A stretch of DNA of 64,000 nucleotides from Martinezella rhizogenes. GTDB taxonomy: Bacteria > Pseudomonadota > Alphaproteobacteria > Rhizobiales > Rhizobiaceae. The notes beneath the pieces are model-generated. The model did no database searches, was not told the DNA's origin, and saw only the letters and a list, made by a program, of their open reading frames with translations. Positions 16,443 to 25,146 of this stretch are shown here, in pieces. The DNA lies in assembly GCA_013322215.1 (NCBI GenBank), contig JAAMEZ010000014.1, positions 124,001 to 188,000 of the forward strand, given 5' to 3'. The stretch's first letter is position 1. Each line of letters opens with the position of its first letter. The position numbers and the translations under genes are program-made.

Positions 16443-17459
16443 GTGTTTAGTTGTCGCGTATTCTTGATCGGGATCATCTTTTTCTCCTGGGCGATGGCTT
16501 CGAGGGCGGAAGACAGCCTCGCGCCATTTTCGGTATCGCCTCTCTGGCCCTTGGCAATCCGTCTTGATGGGCCGATTGATGCGCGGTCGGCTTTGTCGTT
16601 CAGGCGGATACTGGCGGCCAATCCGAACCTGAAAATCCTGGTGCTGAACAGCCCCGGCGGCGATGTCCAGAATGGATTGCTGATCGCCGATGACGTCTAC
16701 ACCAAGGGCATGAGCACCGTCATTCCGTCCGACTCGGCTTGCGCCTCGGCCTGTGCCTACGTCTTCTTTGCCGGCAGAAACCGCGTGGTTCAGGGCCGCC
16801 TTGGCGTTCACCAGATCAGCGGCAATGTAGACCTGGGAAACGCGCAGCTCAACATCTCGGATATTCTCGACACACTGAACAAGTATGGCGTCGATCCTCG
16901 CATATTCCCGATCATGTTTCGCACGTCGTCGGATGATATTCACTTCTTCACCGCAGACGAGATCAAGCAATTCGGGATCGAACATCTGTCGCCGGATTCG
17001 CAAGGCGGCCAGATTTCCTCAGCACCTGCCACCACACCGACGATCCAATCGGCCCCCGCATCGATTAGCGGCATGCGGAACGAGGAGGCGCAGGCCAGAA
17101 ACTTCGTCGCCGAACTGGTGAATTCCGGGAGCCTACCGGCCAACCAGGCAATTGCCTTTGCCTCGAATGTCTATGCCGGCGAAGTCCGCTTTTACGGCAA
17201 ACAGAGAAGCTTGGACGACATACTCGATGACAAGCGCAAGTTCTTCGAGCGCTGGCCGAGCAGAATGTACCGCCTGAGGCCGGAAAGCGTCGTTACCGCA
17301 TGCGACGCCGACCTTTGCCGGGTAACGGGCGATTTCGACTGGTATGTGAGCAGCGCGCAACGGGCAAAGAGCCTCAGCGGCACGGCTGCATTTTTCTACT
17401 CGCTCAGCATGAACGGCCGCATTCAAGTCGTCGCCGAAGATGGCAAGGCTCGAAAATGA
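16443..17459 (+). CDS. Periplasmic ClpP/crotonase-fold protein (COG3904-like)
   Basis: About 338 residues from the GTG at 16443, with GAGGGG 7 bases upstream. A TTG at 16428 is the alternative. An N-terminal signal sequence ends near MASRAED. A ClpP-like domain (about 35-170) carries LVLNSPGGDVQNGL, a Ser within DSACASACAYVFFAG and a His in LGVHQISG, matching the Ser-His arrangement of COG3904-type predicted periplasmic peptidases. The paired Cys residues may form a disulphide. The C-terminal 150 residues are not recognised. Its downstream neighbour is a small secreted protein 49 bases away. Confidence 0.75.
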   Translation: MFSCRVFLIGIIFFSWAMASRAEDSLAPFSVSPLWPLAIRLDGPIDARSALSFRRILAANPNLKILVLNSPGGDVQNGLLIADDVYTKGMSTVIPSDSACASACAYVFFAGRNRVVQGRLGVHQISGNVDLGNAQLNISDILDTLNKYGVDPRIFPIMFRTSSDDIHFFTADEIKQFGIEHLSPDSQGGQISSAPATTPTIQSAPASISGMRNEEAQARNFVAELVNSGSLPANQAIAFASNVYAGEVRFYGKQRSLDDILDDKRKFFERWPSRMYRLRPESVVTACDADLCRVTGDFDWYVSSAQRAKSLSGTAAFFYSLSMNGRIQVVAEDGKARK

Positions 17460-17508
17460 TATTCGACACAGGGATTTATCGACCTTTTCAAATGTCAGGG
17501 AGATAGAC

Positions 17509-17694
17509 ATGAAACGTTTGGTTGCGATCGTCGCCCTTGCGGTGATGGCCCTTTCGACAACCGCCGAAGCAAGATATGGTCGCCGGCCACATCATGGTTT
17601 TGCCACGGGCCATTGCAAGCGCGCCAGTTGTTACGCGAAGCACCCCGGTGGGACCTATCGCTACCCATATCATTACGGACACAGGCGCCATTAA
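17509..17694 (+). CDS. Small secreted basic protein
   Basis: 61 residues with an AGGGAG ribosome-binding site about 6 bases before the ATG. A clear signal peptide (MKRLVAIVALAVMALSTTAEA) leaves a mature peptide of about 40 residues rich in His, Tyr, Arg and Gly with two Cys (CKRASC). Short His/Tyr-rich exported proteins of this kind are common in rhizobia and have no assigned role. It converges on the phospholipase D gene, overlapping its end by four bases. Confidence 0.65.
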   Translation: MKRLVAIVALAVMALSTTAEARYGRRPHHGFATGHCKRASCYAKHPGGTYRYPYHYGHRRH

Positions 17695-18227
17695 TCAGCC
17701 GGCTTGCCGACCCTTTGGTCGAAAACATGGGACGTCTTCAGCCGACTGTCCCAGTTGTCGATAAATTCCCTGGCGAACTCCCGGCTCTCGGTAAAGGTCA
17801 CGTTTTCCGCGTTGCGTTTCTGTGCCGCTGCTGTGTAATTGTACGAGCCGCCAATCACCAGATATCGGTCGATGACGACGATCTTGTTGTGCGCAATGGC
17901 CGGATCGACGTCGATCCAGACAGGGATGCCTGCCGCCTGCAATAGCGTGGCGCCTGAGTATCGCTTCTCGTTGATCTTATCCAGTATCGCAAGGACCTCA
18001 ACACCGCGTTTAGCCGCCCGCTGCAAGGCGTGGATGATCGGCAGGGAGGTAAAGCCGTAGGCTTGCAAGCGGATAGTCGATCTTGCCTGGTCTATGGCGT
18101 CGACAATACGGGCTTCGCACTGCTCGGCGGGCGTAAAATAAACCGATACTCTCGCCGCAACTGACGACACCGCGTTGGCCACAAGGGGTGTCAAACCGAG
18201 AAGGAAAACGAAAGCCGTGATTCTCAT
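17691..18227 (-). CDS. Nuc-like phospholipase D family endonuclease, exported
   Basis: 178 residues with an N-terminal signal sequence (about 1-20). It has a single HKD motif, AHNKIVVIDRYLVIGGSYNYT at about 113-133, which contains the HxK(x4)D and the downstream GSxN. A single HKD copy at this length matches the Nuc subfamily, which acts as a homodimer and cleaves nucleic acid non-specifically in the periplasm. It may degrade incoming DNA. Its placement beside the toxin-antitoxin pair may be chance. Confidence 0.88.
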   Translation of the reverse strand: MRITAFVFLLGLTPLVANAVSSVAARVSVYFTPAEQCEARIVDAIDQARSTIRLQAYGFTSLPIIHALQRAAKRGVEVLAILDKINEKRYSGATLLQAAGIPVWIDVDPAIAHNKIVVIDRYLVIGGSYNYTAAAQKRNAENVTFTESREFAREFIDNWDSRLKTSHVFDQRVGKPAD

Positions 18228-18359
18228 TCGGACTGTATATCACGCTGCAAAGTCTGATTGATCCCAGGTTCTGGCGGTGGCGGCAAATCCCGCCTCATGA
18301 AGCTCTATACGGTCGCCAAGACATGCACTTCCTTTAGGTCCAACCAGGAAGTTTATCTA

Positions 18360-18443
18360 TTGATGACTTTATAACCCCAAGGTATATAATTTTTCGGAGA
18401 TTCAAACCAGCATCTAGTTCGGTAATCGCTAAAAATATAAGCC
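18360..18443 (+). promoter_or_regulatory. Candidate abiE promoter region
   Basis: TTGATG (18360-18365) and TATATA (18383-18388) are 17 bases apart, with TATAAT also at 18385. TATAATTTTT here and AAAAATATA just before the ATG (about 18431) form an inverted pair that could act as an autoregulatory site, as AbiEi proteins are known to repress their own operon. All of this is inferred from spacing. Confidence 0.35.
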
Positions 18444-19295
18444 ATGAATGAAGAATCGCAGGGAAAGCTAAACCAACTCTTGCGAGACCTCCCGGAGGGG
18501 CTCGTCGTCGATGCTGCCTGGCTCACAAAACGGGGATATTCGGCGCAACTCACACACAAATATGTTGCAAATGGCTGGCTGGAGAGGCTCGCCCACGGCG
18601 TTTATCGCAAACCGGGCGCCAGACTGTTGTGGCAGCATGTGATAATCTCACTCCAGATCCTCTTGGACCGACCGCTCATCGTTGGCGGACAAACCGCGCT
18701 GTCATTGCACGGCTTTGCCCACTATCTCGAACGCGAGGACCGGAATGTTCACCTCTACGGACGACGGTCGCCCCCCGCGTGGCTCGACAAACTTGGTCTT
18801 CAAGTAAAGTTTCATTACCATAATAGCGAAGCGCTGTTCCGCAACGAACCCGTTCACTTCGGACTGACGGGCCACGCCTGGGATATCCGAAATGGCGGCG
18901 CTCCGGAAATTGAACAGCAACACAGACATTCCCTGAATACGATGCCCTGGGGGCCATGGGACTGGCCGTTGACGCTCTCAACGCCCGAGCGTGCGGCGTT
19001 CGAGATGCTGGACGAATTGCCCGGCGACGGCAGTTTCGAGCAGGCGGATAAGTTCTTCGAGAGCCTCACCACACTCAGACCGCGACTGCTTCAAAAGCTG
19101 CTTGCCGATTGCAAGAGCATCAAGGTCAAGCGGCTGTTCTTTTTCTTTGCCGATCGTCATCAGCATCCTTGGCGAAAATATCTGGACAGAGAGGCTGTCG
19201 ATCTTGGTCATGGCAAGCGTTCGCTGGTACCCGGTGGGCGCCTCGACCCTACTTATTTGATCACGGTCCCGGAGGACTTCCATGGCAATCGATGA
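18444..19295 (+). CDS. abiEi: AbiEi-type antitoxin
   Basis: 283 residues. The N-terminal winged-helix region (about 5-60: LPEGLVVDAAWLTKRGYS...VANGWLERLAHGVYRKPG) matches the AbiEi antitoxin DNA-binding domain. The remainder (about 65-280) matches the AbiEi C-terminal domain, with VGGQTALSLHG. It is the first gene of a two-gene operon and overlaps the toxin gene by 14 bases. The AbiE module is a type IV toxin-antitoxin system giving phage abortive infection. Here it lies just outside the tra gene end of the conjugative element, a usual cargo position. Confidence 0.88.
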   Translation: MNEESQGKLNQLLRDLPEGLVVDAAWLTKRGYSAQLTHKYVANGWLERLAHGVYRKPGARLLWQHVIISLQILLDRPLIVGGQTALSLHGFAHYLEREDRNVHLYGRRSPPAWLDKLGLQVKFHYHNSEALFRNEPVHFGLTGHAWDIRNGGAPEIEQQHRHSLNTMPWGPWDWPLTLSTPERAAFEMLDELPGDGSFEQADKFFESLTTLRPRLLQKLLADCKSIKVKRLFFFFADRHQHPWRKYLDREAVDLGHGKRSLVPGGRLDPTYLITVPEDFHGNR

Positions 19296-20208
19296 GCGCT
19301 ATCGACAGCAGGTGGCATTGCTTGTGCAAACCATACCGGCTGTCGCGAGCGAAAACTGCTTTGCGCTTAAGGGCGGCACCGCCATCAATCTTTTCGTTCG
19401 CGACATGCCGCGTCTTTCGGTCGACATCGATCTTACCTATCTGCCGGTAGCTTCGCGCCCGGAATCGCTTGCGGCGATCGAAGCAGCACTCTTGCGGATC
19501 GCGCGGAGAATTTCGAAAACGATCACGGGCGTTCATGTTGCGGAAAGCCGCCTTTCCGACAATACGCTGACACGACTGATCGTTCAGCGCGGCCGGACAC
19601 AGGTGAAGATCGAGGTGACGCCGGTCCTGCGCGGTTGCGTATTCCCCCCTCGTATCGGTTCAGTCTCTGAGCAGGTGGAGGCAAATTTCGGCTTCGCAGA
19701 AATGCAACTCGTCTCGTTCGCAGACCTCTACGCAGGCAAGATCATGGCGGCACTCGACCGCCAACATCCCCGCGATCTCTTCGACGTCCGGGACCTTCTG
19801 GTTAAGGAAGGCATCAGTGACGATCTCAGGCAGGCATTCATTGTCTATCTCATAAGTCACGACAGCCCGATCGCAGCCGTCCTTACCCGCAGGCAAAAGG
19901 ATATCGCCGACGAATTCGGCCTGAATTTCCAAGGCATGACGGCGGAGGATATAAGCCTTGAGGAATTGCTGGCAGCCCGCCGGCAACTGGTCGATCGCAT
20001 CGTCGGCGACATGCCTGCCGCACATCGCGAATTTCTTGTCGGCTTCAAATCCGGTAAACCGGACTGGGACAAGCTCGGCGCGCCAGATGCCGCAGAGCTG
20101 CCCGCCGTCAAATGGAAGCAGTTCAATCTCGACAAACTACAACCCCACGCCCGCGAGGCGGCCACCGGACGCCTCGCAGAAGTCCTCGGGATCAAGATTC
20201 CCGGCTAG
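19282..20208 (+). CDS. abiEii: AbiEii-type nucleotidyltransferase toxin
   Basis: 308 residues of the AbiEii/MenT family. The family motifs are KGGTAINLFVRDMPRLSVDIDLTYL at about 32-56 (the GG...S...D-D nucleotidyltransferase core), RTQVKIEVTPVL near 110 and FADLYAGKIMAALDRQHPRDLFDV near 148-171. Such toxins transfer nucleotides to a cellular target such as tRNA in MenT relatives. The C-terminal region (about 200-308) is longer than in the smallest members but normal for the proteobacterial group. It is translationally coupled to the antitoxin gene. Confidence 0.9.
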   Translation: MAIDERYRQQVALLVQTIPAVASENCFALKGGTAINLFVRDMPRLSVDIDLTYLPVASRPESLAAIEAALLRIARRISKTITGVHVAESRLSDNTLTRLIVQRGRTQVKIEVTPVLRGCVFPPRIGSVSEQVEANFGFAEMQLVSFADLYAGKIMAALDRQHPRDLFDVRDLLVKEGISDDLRQAFIVYLISHDSPIAAVLTRRQKDIADEFGLNFQGMTAEDISLEELLAARRQLVDRIVGDMPAAHREFLVGFKSGKPDWDKLGAPDAAELPAVKWKQFNLDKLQPHAREAATGRLAEVLGIKIPG

Positions 20209-20276
20209 CCGATCGATCCGAGCCAATTTGATCTGTCCAACCCAAACGAAGTCGCGGCTGACCGGCAATCGTACCG

Positions 20277-20519
20277 CTAGCCATCCGCCTGCGTTCGCGG
20301 TGGTTGCGACCGCCGCGCCTTTGCAAAGCCCCGGTCCAACGCCATGAACCGCTGCAACATCGGAACGATGAGCCTGGCCGGATCACCGATTGGCTGCCGC
20401 TGTTCCTTGCCGAGCAAATCGGCATAAGCCGTCAAGTCACGATGCAGGGCCGCGGGAAGCTCCAGCGTCACCTTGACCGGTTTCTCATCATCGAGCCGTC
20501 CAAGTCGCAAATTACTCAT
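20277..20519 (-). CDS. DUF2274 protein of the conjugation region
   Basis: 80 residues: MSNLRLGRLDDEKPVKVTLELPAALH..., the DUF2274 signature. The pattern suggests a ribbon-helix-helix-like DNA-binding fold. Its ATG directly abuts the stop of trbI (20520), making it the last gene of the trb operon. This trbI-DUF2274 order is constant in elements of this type. Its exact role is not established. Confidence 0.85.
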   Translation of the reverse strand: MSNLRLGRLDDEKPVKVTLELPAALHRDLTAYADLLGKEQRQPIGDPARLIVPMLQRFMALDRGFAKARRSQPPRTQADG

Positions 20520-21755
20520 TCAACCTCCATAGGGTTCGAGCACAAGATCTCGCGTAACGATGACCCGCACCGGGAAACCAGGCCGTATCGTCAATGTCGG
20601 CACGATATTGAGTTGCCGCCGAACGATCTGCTGACCTGTATCGTTGATCGTGTCCTGCCCACCATTGCGGATCGCCCGGATCAGGCGGTCGTCGTCGTTG
20701 CTGGCCAGTTCCGCGCCAATTCCAAGCAGGGTTGACAGTCCGGCGGCCTTGGCAAGATCCCACCAGTGATAGTCGACTCCATCCTGCAGGCCGGCATGGC
20801 CTTCCGCGTCCGCACCCGGTTGCCGCTCGAGCACGATCGAGCGGCCATTGGGAAAGATCAGCCTGTTCCAGACCAGGAGGACACGGCTCTGCCCGAATTG
20901 CACATTGTCGTCGTACTGGCCGATGATACGTGTGCCCTGCGGCACGAGGAGAATTCGGCCGGTCGGGCTGTCGTAGATGTTTTCCGTGACTTGTGCGGTG
21001 ATCTGGCCAGGAAGATCAGAGCGAATGCCGGTGATGAGCGCCGCGGCAATCACCGCGCCCGCCTGAAGAATATTCGGCGATGCCGGCGCGGCGACGCGAT
21101 CCGGCGCGACAGTTCGCTTGTCGGGTGTCTCCTGCAGGAATGCGCGCTGACGATCCTGCGCGGTGGGAGTCGAGGGCTGCGGCGCAAGACCGAGATGTGC
21201 AAGATCCGGCATTGCCTGCACCGGCGTGGGCGCGGCGACTGATTGATTGTTCGCGGCACGGGTCTCCGTCGACGCAAAGAGGCGTGCGGTCCTTGCCGCT
21301 TCCAGCTCCTGCTGGCGACGCTGTTCCTCGGCACTAATCCCGGGTTGCGCCGCTGGCATGACGATCGGAGGCGCCGGAACCGGCTGCCCGCGGTTCTGCG
21401 CATTGACGATCGGACGACCGAGATCGCCAGGCAGCGGCGGCCCGAGAATAGGACCGACATAATCGCGCGGCAGGCTGTTCAACCCATCGGGGATGGCGCG
21501 ATTGTCCGTTGCGTAGAGCTCGTCGCTCTGCCGGCCACGATGGGTCTGCAATGCGAGGATGAGCGCGCCGCCAAGGCCGACGCCGGCGATCAGGCAGAGA
21601 CCTGCGAGCACTTTTCGGGAAAGCCGGGTCACGCGCGGCGGAGCCGGGCGCAGCCGCATCGACGCGACCGGCTCGCCGGTCAACGGCTGAGCGTCATCGC
21701 TGGCATTTCCCGGCGGAGGCACATCGTCCGCCTTTTCGGGCTGAAGCTTGCTCAT
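20520..21755 (-). CDS. trbI: Conjugal transfer protein TrbI (VirB10-like)
   Basis: 411 residues from the ATG at 21755, which overlaps the trbG stop by ATGA. The in-frame extension to 22007 is a shadow over trbG. A cytoplasmic N-terminus is followed by one membrane helix (about 47-67), a proline-rich periplasmic linker (about 100-215) and the C-terminal beta-barrel TrbI/VirB10 domain (ITAQVTENIYDSPTGRILLVPQGTRIIGQYD). It spans both membranes as part of the outer-membrane core of the type IV secretion channel. Confidence 0.93.
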   Translation of the reverse strand: MSKLQPEKADDVPPPGNASDDAQPLTGEPVASMRLRPAPPRVTRLSRKVLAGLCLIAGVGLGGALILALQTHRGRQSDELYATDNRAIPDGLNSLPRDYVGPILGPPLPGDLGRPIVNAQNRGQPVPAPPIVMPAAQPGISAEEQRRQQELEAARTARLFASTETRAANNQSVAAPTPVQAMPDLAHLGLAPQPSTPTAQDRQRAFLQETPDKRTVAPDRVAAPASPNILQAGAVIAAALITGIRSDLPGQITAQVTENIYDSPTGRILLVPQGTRIIGQYDDNVQFGQSRVLLVWNRLIFPNGRSIVLERQPGADAEGHAGLQDGVDYHWWDLAKAAGLSTLLGIGAELASNDDDRLIRAIRNGGQDTINDTGQQIVRRQLNIVPTLTIRPGFPVRVIVTRDLVLEPYGG

Positions 21756-22768
21756 GACGCCGACCTTCCGTCGGTGCGGGAGATCCGTACCCGCTTCTGG
21801 TTTCGATCGGCGCCGAAACGCAGTTCGGCGGCGGCAAACAGTCGGTCGACGATCATGTAGTTGCCGCGAACTCGATAGTTTACCAGTTCCGAACTGTTGC
21901 CTTGCGCGCCGACGACGAAGAGCGGCGGCATCTCGCCCTGACCGATCCCGCGCGGAAACTCGATGAACACCTGGCGCCCGTCGTCGAATGCGCGCAGAGG
22001 ACGCCAAGGTGCCCGATCGCCCGTCACAACGTAGCGGAAGTTCACGCGCGAAAGATCGACGCCGGTAGAAACTGGCTGGCTCGCCTCGGCTTCAGCGTTC
22101 TGTCGGCGAAGCGCAATAAGCTGATCCTGCGGATACTGCCAGGAGACCGACGCCATGTAGGTCGAGGGTGTCGAACGCAGCTCCATGTAATAGGTGCGAA
22201 GGTTTGTATTGATGACGAGGTTGGTCATCAGATCAGGGCGGGTCGGCTTGACAAGAACATGGATCTGCTTCGTGGCGCCGACACCGCTTTCGGTGTCGCC
22301 GATAATCCAACGCACGGTGTCACCCGCGGCAACCGGCCCCGCGCCGACGAGTTGCTCGCCAGGCTGCAGGGAAATGTCGGTGATCTGACCGACCGCGGCA
22401 TACACCTGGTAGAGGGCGCCCTGGGTGAACGGATAGACCTGCATGGAGTTGATGAAGCCGTCGCGCACAGGTTGGACGCGCGCGGCGGCATTGGCCTGAT
22501 TGACGCGGATAGCGGGATTCTGCGATTCCGCTGTCTGGCGAGGAGGTTGCACCGCCTTCATCTGGCCGGGCAATGGCAGGGGCTTGGGCAACTCCACGAC
22601 GCGCACGGAAGCCGGCGGTTCCACCGCCCGCACGGCCGGGGCCGGATTGTCGTAAGAGATCTCCGGCGGCGGGGTCCCTCTGGCACATCCGGCAAGGGCG
22701 GAGGCGGCAAGCAGAATGACCAGACGTCCCGCATTCATGGGGAGATTTTTATGGCGTGCGGACATCAT
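21752..22768 (-). CDS. trbG: Conjugal transfer protein TrbG (VirB9-like)
   Basis: About 338 residues. The ATG at 22768 is followed by a second ATG at 22765 within the overlap with the trbF stop. A signal peptide ends in a lipobox (ASALAGC, Cys at about residue 28), suggesting a lipoprotein. A proline-rich section follows, then the VirB9/CagX domain (about 105-335, with PFTQGALYQVYAAVGQITDISLQPGE). It contributes to the outer-membrane core complex with TrbI. Confidence 0.92.
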   Translation of the reverse strand: MMSARHKNLPMNAGRLVILLAASALAGCARGTPPPEISYDNPAPAVRAVEPPASVRVVELPKPLPLPGQMKAVQPPRQTAESQNPAIRVNQANAAARVQPVRDGFINSMQVYPFTQGALYQVYAAVGQITDISLQPGEQLVGAGPVAAGDTVRWIIGDTESGVGATKQIHVLVKPTRPDLMTNLVINTNLRTYYMELRSTPSTYMASVSWQYPQDQLIALRRQNAEAEASQPVSTGVDLSRVNFRYVVTGDRAPWRPLRAFDDGRQVFIEFPRGIGQGEMPPLFVVGAQGNSSELVNYRVRGNYMIVDRLFAAAELRFGADRNQKRVRISRTDGRSAS

Positions 22769-23448
22769 TGGCCAAGCTCCTTTGACCAGTTGATGGCGTT
22801 GACGTAGAGCCCGAGCGGATTGGCCCGAAGCTTTTCGGCATCGCGTTGCTGCTGCAAGACGATGGTGAGGATCGCGCTCCATCGCTCGGTCGCGGCAAGC
22901 GCCCCGTCCTGATACCGGCGTTCCACCCAGGCGATCCGGAAGGAATTGGGCGAGGCGCGGATGACCGAGGACACCTCGACGGCGACCTGCTGCTTGCCGA
23001 CCCTGCTGAACGGATCGTTGGCGCGCGCATAGTCGCTGAGTGCAAGTGCGCCGGCCCGCGTCGTGAAGTCGTAGGCCCGCAGCCAGTTCTGGCGGACGAT
23101 GATCGCGTCGGCAGGGATCGAGCGCACCTGCTCGATGAAGCGCGCCAGCTGAAACGCGATCTGGGGATCGGTCGGCTGGTAGCCGGCAACAGCTGGCGCA
23201 ATCGCCTGCGCCTGGCCGAGCCTGTCGATTTCAACGACCCAAGGTACGATCGAGCCGTTGGCGGAATGCCAGACGAGTGCCGCGGCAAGACCTGCGGACA
23301 GGCCAAGGCAACCGAAGGCCATGTAACGCCAATTCCTGGCCTGCACGCGGGCCGAGCCGATGCGATCGTCCCAGACCTGGGCGGCGCGCTGGTAGGGCGT
23401 TTCAGACTGGGGTGATTTTCCGTAATGCGTCAATGCTCGCTTGAACAT
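22765..23448 (-). CDS. trbF: Conjugal transfer protein TrbF (VirB8-like)
   Basis: 227 residues from MFKRALTHYGKSP at 23448. The longer frame to 23574 overlaps trbL and is rejected. A short cytoplasmic segment and one membrane helix (about 43-60) are followed by the periplasmic VirB8-like domain, with IDRLGQAQAIAPA and FIEQVRSIPADAIIVRQNW. It is an inner-membrane assembly factor of the secretion channel. Confidence 0.92.
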   Translation of the reverse strand: MFKRALTHYGKSPQSETPYQRAAQVWDDRIGSARVQARNWRYMAFGCLGLSAGLAAALVWHSANGSIVPWVVEIDRLGQAQAIAPAVAGYQPTDPQIAFQLARFIEQVRSIPADAIIVRQNWLRAYDFTTRAGALALSDYARANDPFSRVGKQQVAVEVSSVIRASPNSFRIAWVERRYQDGALAATERWSAILTIVLQQQRDAEKLRANPLGLYVNAINWSKELGQ

Positions 23449-23450
23449 GG

Positions 23451-24815
23451 TCAGTCGCCTTCCGAAAGATTGATCGCTGTACCGGCGCCGTGACCGTCGC
23501 CGGATTTGACGGCATGCGCTGCAGCTTGCATGCCATGGGCGAGCTGCTGGGAACGCTTCATGCGCCTTGCCCATGCAGGCGGCACATCGGTCGGCCTCGA
23601 GTGGGTTGCGACACCGGTATCGCCTTCCGGCATCTCGTCGCCGAGCGTGTCCCTTGTCGATGATCCACCAGTCGCTTCGAAGGCCGAGCGCGCACCGGAT
23701 TGGAAACTTGATCTGAGACTGTCTGCGGCATTGGAAGCGCTGCGCCTCAGCGGAGATGCGCTGGCCTGAACGCCAGCCTTTGTCACCGCAGCCAGACCCG
23801 AAGCGACACGAGAGCCACCTGATTGGCCGGCGGCGGCGAGGCTGTAGACGGTCGACGCGCCACCGACGATGGCCGCTCCGCCACGCGCTGCCGCCGCAGT
23901 TGTGCCGACTAGCGAGACACCGCCGGAAGCAGCGGCACCGGCGGCAGCGGCACCTGCAGTAGCCACGCCGGCAGCGGCAAGCCCTGCGCCAACCGCAGCA
24001 CCGGCGCCGAGTTGAGGGCCTCCGGAGACGAGGCCGCTGGCGATGCCAGGTCCGAAAATACCGAGACCGAGAAGCGAGAGAGCCGCGAGAACGATAGCCA
24101 TCGCCTGGTCAATCGTCGGTGCGGCATCACCGAAACCTTGCGTAAATTCGCTGAACAGCGTCGACCCGATGCCGATGATGACCGCAAGCACCAGCACCTT
24201 GACGCCCGAGGAAATGACGTTGCCCAGCACACGCTCGGCCATGAAGGCGGATTTGCCGAACAGCCCGAAGGGGATCAGCACGAATCCAGCGAGCGTCGTC
24301 AGCTTGAACTCGATCAAGGTCACGAAGAGCTGCACCGCGAGGATAAAAAAAGCGAGCAAGATCAGGGCCCAGGCAAAAAGCAGACAGGCGATCTGGATAA
24401 AGTTCTCGAAGAAGGCGACCCAGCCCATGAGATCGGAAATCGAGTCGAGCAGCGGACGGCCCGCATCAAGGCCGGTCTGCGCGACCTTGCCGGGGCGCAG
24501 CAGATCGGCCGTGGTAAACCCTGTGCCGCTGGCCTTGAGTCCAAGGCCGGCAAAGCTATCGAAGACAATGCGAGCCAGGTTGTTCCAGTTGGAGATGATA
24601 TAGGCAAAGACGCCGACGAAAAGCGTCTTCTTGACGAGGCGTGCGATGAGATCGTTATCCGCGCCCCAGCTCCAGAACAAAGCGGCGAGCGTCACATCAA
24701 TTACGATCAGCGTCGTCGCGATGAAGGCGACTTCGCCGCCGAGCAGGCCAAAACCGCCGTCGATGTAGCGGGTGAACACCCCGAGGAAAGTGTCGATGAC
24801 GCCGGTACCGCCCAT
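23451..24815 (-). CDS. trbL: Conjugal transfer protein TrbL (VirB6-like)
   Basis: 454 residues from the ATG at 24815 (MGGTGVIDTFLGVFTRYIDGG). The upstream in-frame extension overlaps trbK and trbJ. At least six membrane segments lie between about residues 25 and 300. An Ala/Gly-rich stretch follows (about 285-330), then a polar tail of about 120 residues. It is the polytopic inner-membrane component of the mating channel. Confidence 0.92.
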   Translation of the reverse strand: MGGTGVIDTFLGVFTRYIDGGFGLLGGEVAFIATTLIVIDVTLAALFWSWGADNDLIARLVKKTLFVGVFAYIISNWNNLARIVFDSFAGLGLKASGTGFTTADLLRPGKVAQTGLDAGRPLLDSISDLMGWVAFFENFIQIACLLFAWALILLAFFILAVQLFVTLIEFKLTTLAGFVLIPFGLFGKSAFMAERVLGNVISSGVKVLVLAVIIGIGSTLFSEFTQGFGDAAPTIDQAMAIVLAALSLLGLGIFGPGIASGLVSGGPQLGAGAAVGAGLAAAGVATAGAAAAGAAASGGVSLVGTTAAAARGGAAIVGGASTVYSLAAAGQSGGSRVASGLAAVTKAGVQASASPLRRSASNAADSLRSSFQSGARSAFEATGGSSTRDTLGDEMPEGDTGVATHSRPTDVPPAWARRMKRSQQLAHGMQAAAHAVKSGDGHGAGTAINLSEGD

Positions 24816-24816
24816 G

Positions 24817-25134
24817 TCAGCGTGCCCCTCGCTGTGCCGGCGGTGCCTGCTGGGCAGGTAAGTCGTCCGCAGCCGGTTTGCTCTTCTGCTGCAGGAAGCG
24901 ATCCCTGTTTGCCGACCAGATCTCCGGGCACCGCTGGTCGCGGATGGCTGCCTCGCCCAGGTCCCTGCAGCGCCGAAGTTGCAGGCGCAGAGGATCGACA
25001 ATGGTCTGCATCTGCGGCTCGAGCATGCTCCCTGTTGACGGGTCATCTCGTCGCGACAACCCGATCGCCGTTGCCACGATGATGAAACCGATGAAGACGA
25101 CGGCACCGAGCCGGGCAAGCATCTTGGCGTGCAT
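24817..25134 (-). CDS. trbK: Entry-exclusion-type protein TrbK
   Basis: About 105 residues. The ATG at 25134 is preferred because GTGGAG lies about 6 bases upstream; a GTG at 25146 is the alternative. One N-terminal membrane helix (MLARLGAVVFIGFIIVATAI) is followed by a Cys-containing region (LRRCRDLGEAAIRDQRCPEIW) typical of the alternative TrbK family in alphaproteobacterial trb operons. In IncP plasmids TrbK blocks entry of a second identical element. The role here is assigned by position and pattern. Confidence 0.8.
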   Translation of the reverse strand: MHAKMLARLGAVVFIGFIIVATAIGLSRRDDPSTGSMLEPQMQTIVDPLRLQLRRCRDLGEAAIRDQRCPEIWSANRDRFLQQKSKPAADDLPAQQAPPAQRGAR

Positions 25135-25146
25135 AACGATCTCCAC

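Noticed and set aside
24012..25082. Long rightward ORF (356 codons) over trbL
   Set aside because: It lies antisense to a clear trbL/trbK region, its protein is low-complexity charged sequence, and no ribosome-binding site or family resemblance was seen. It is a GC-rich shadow.
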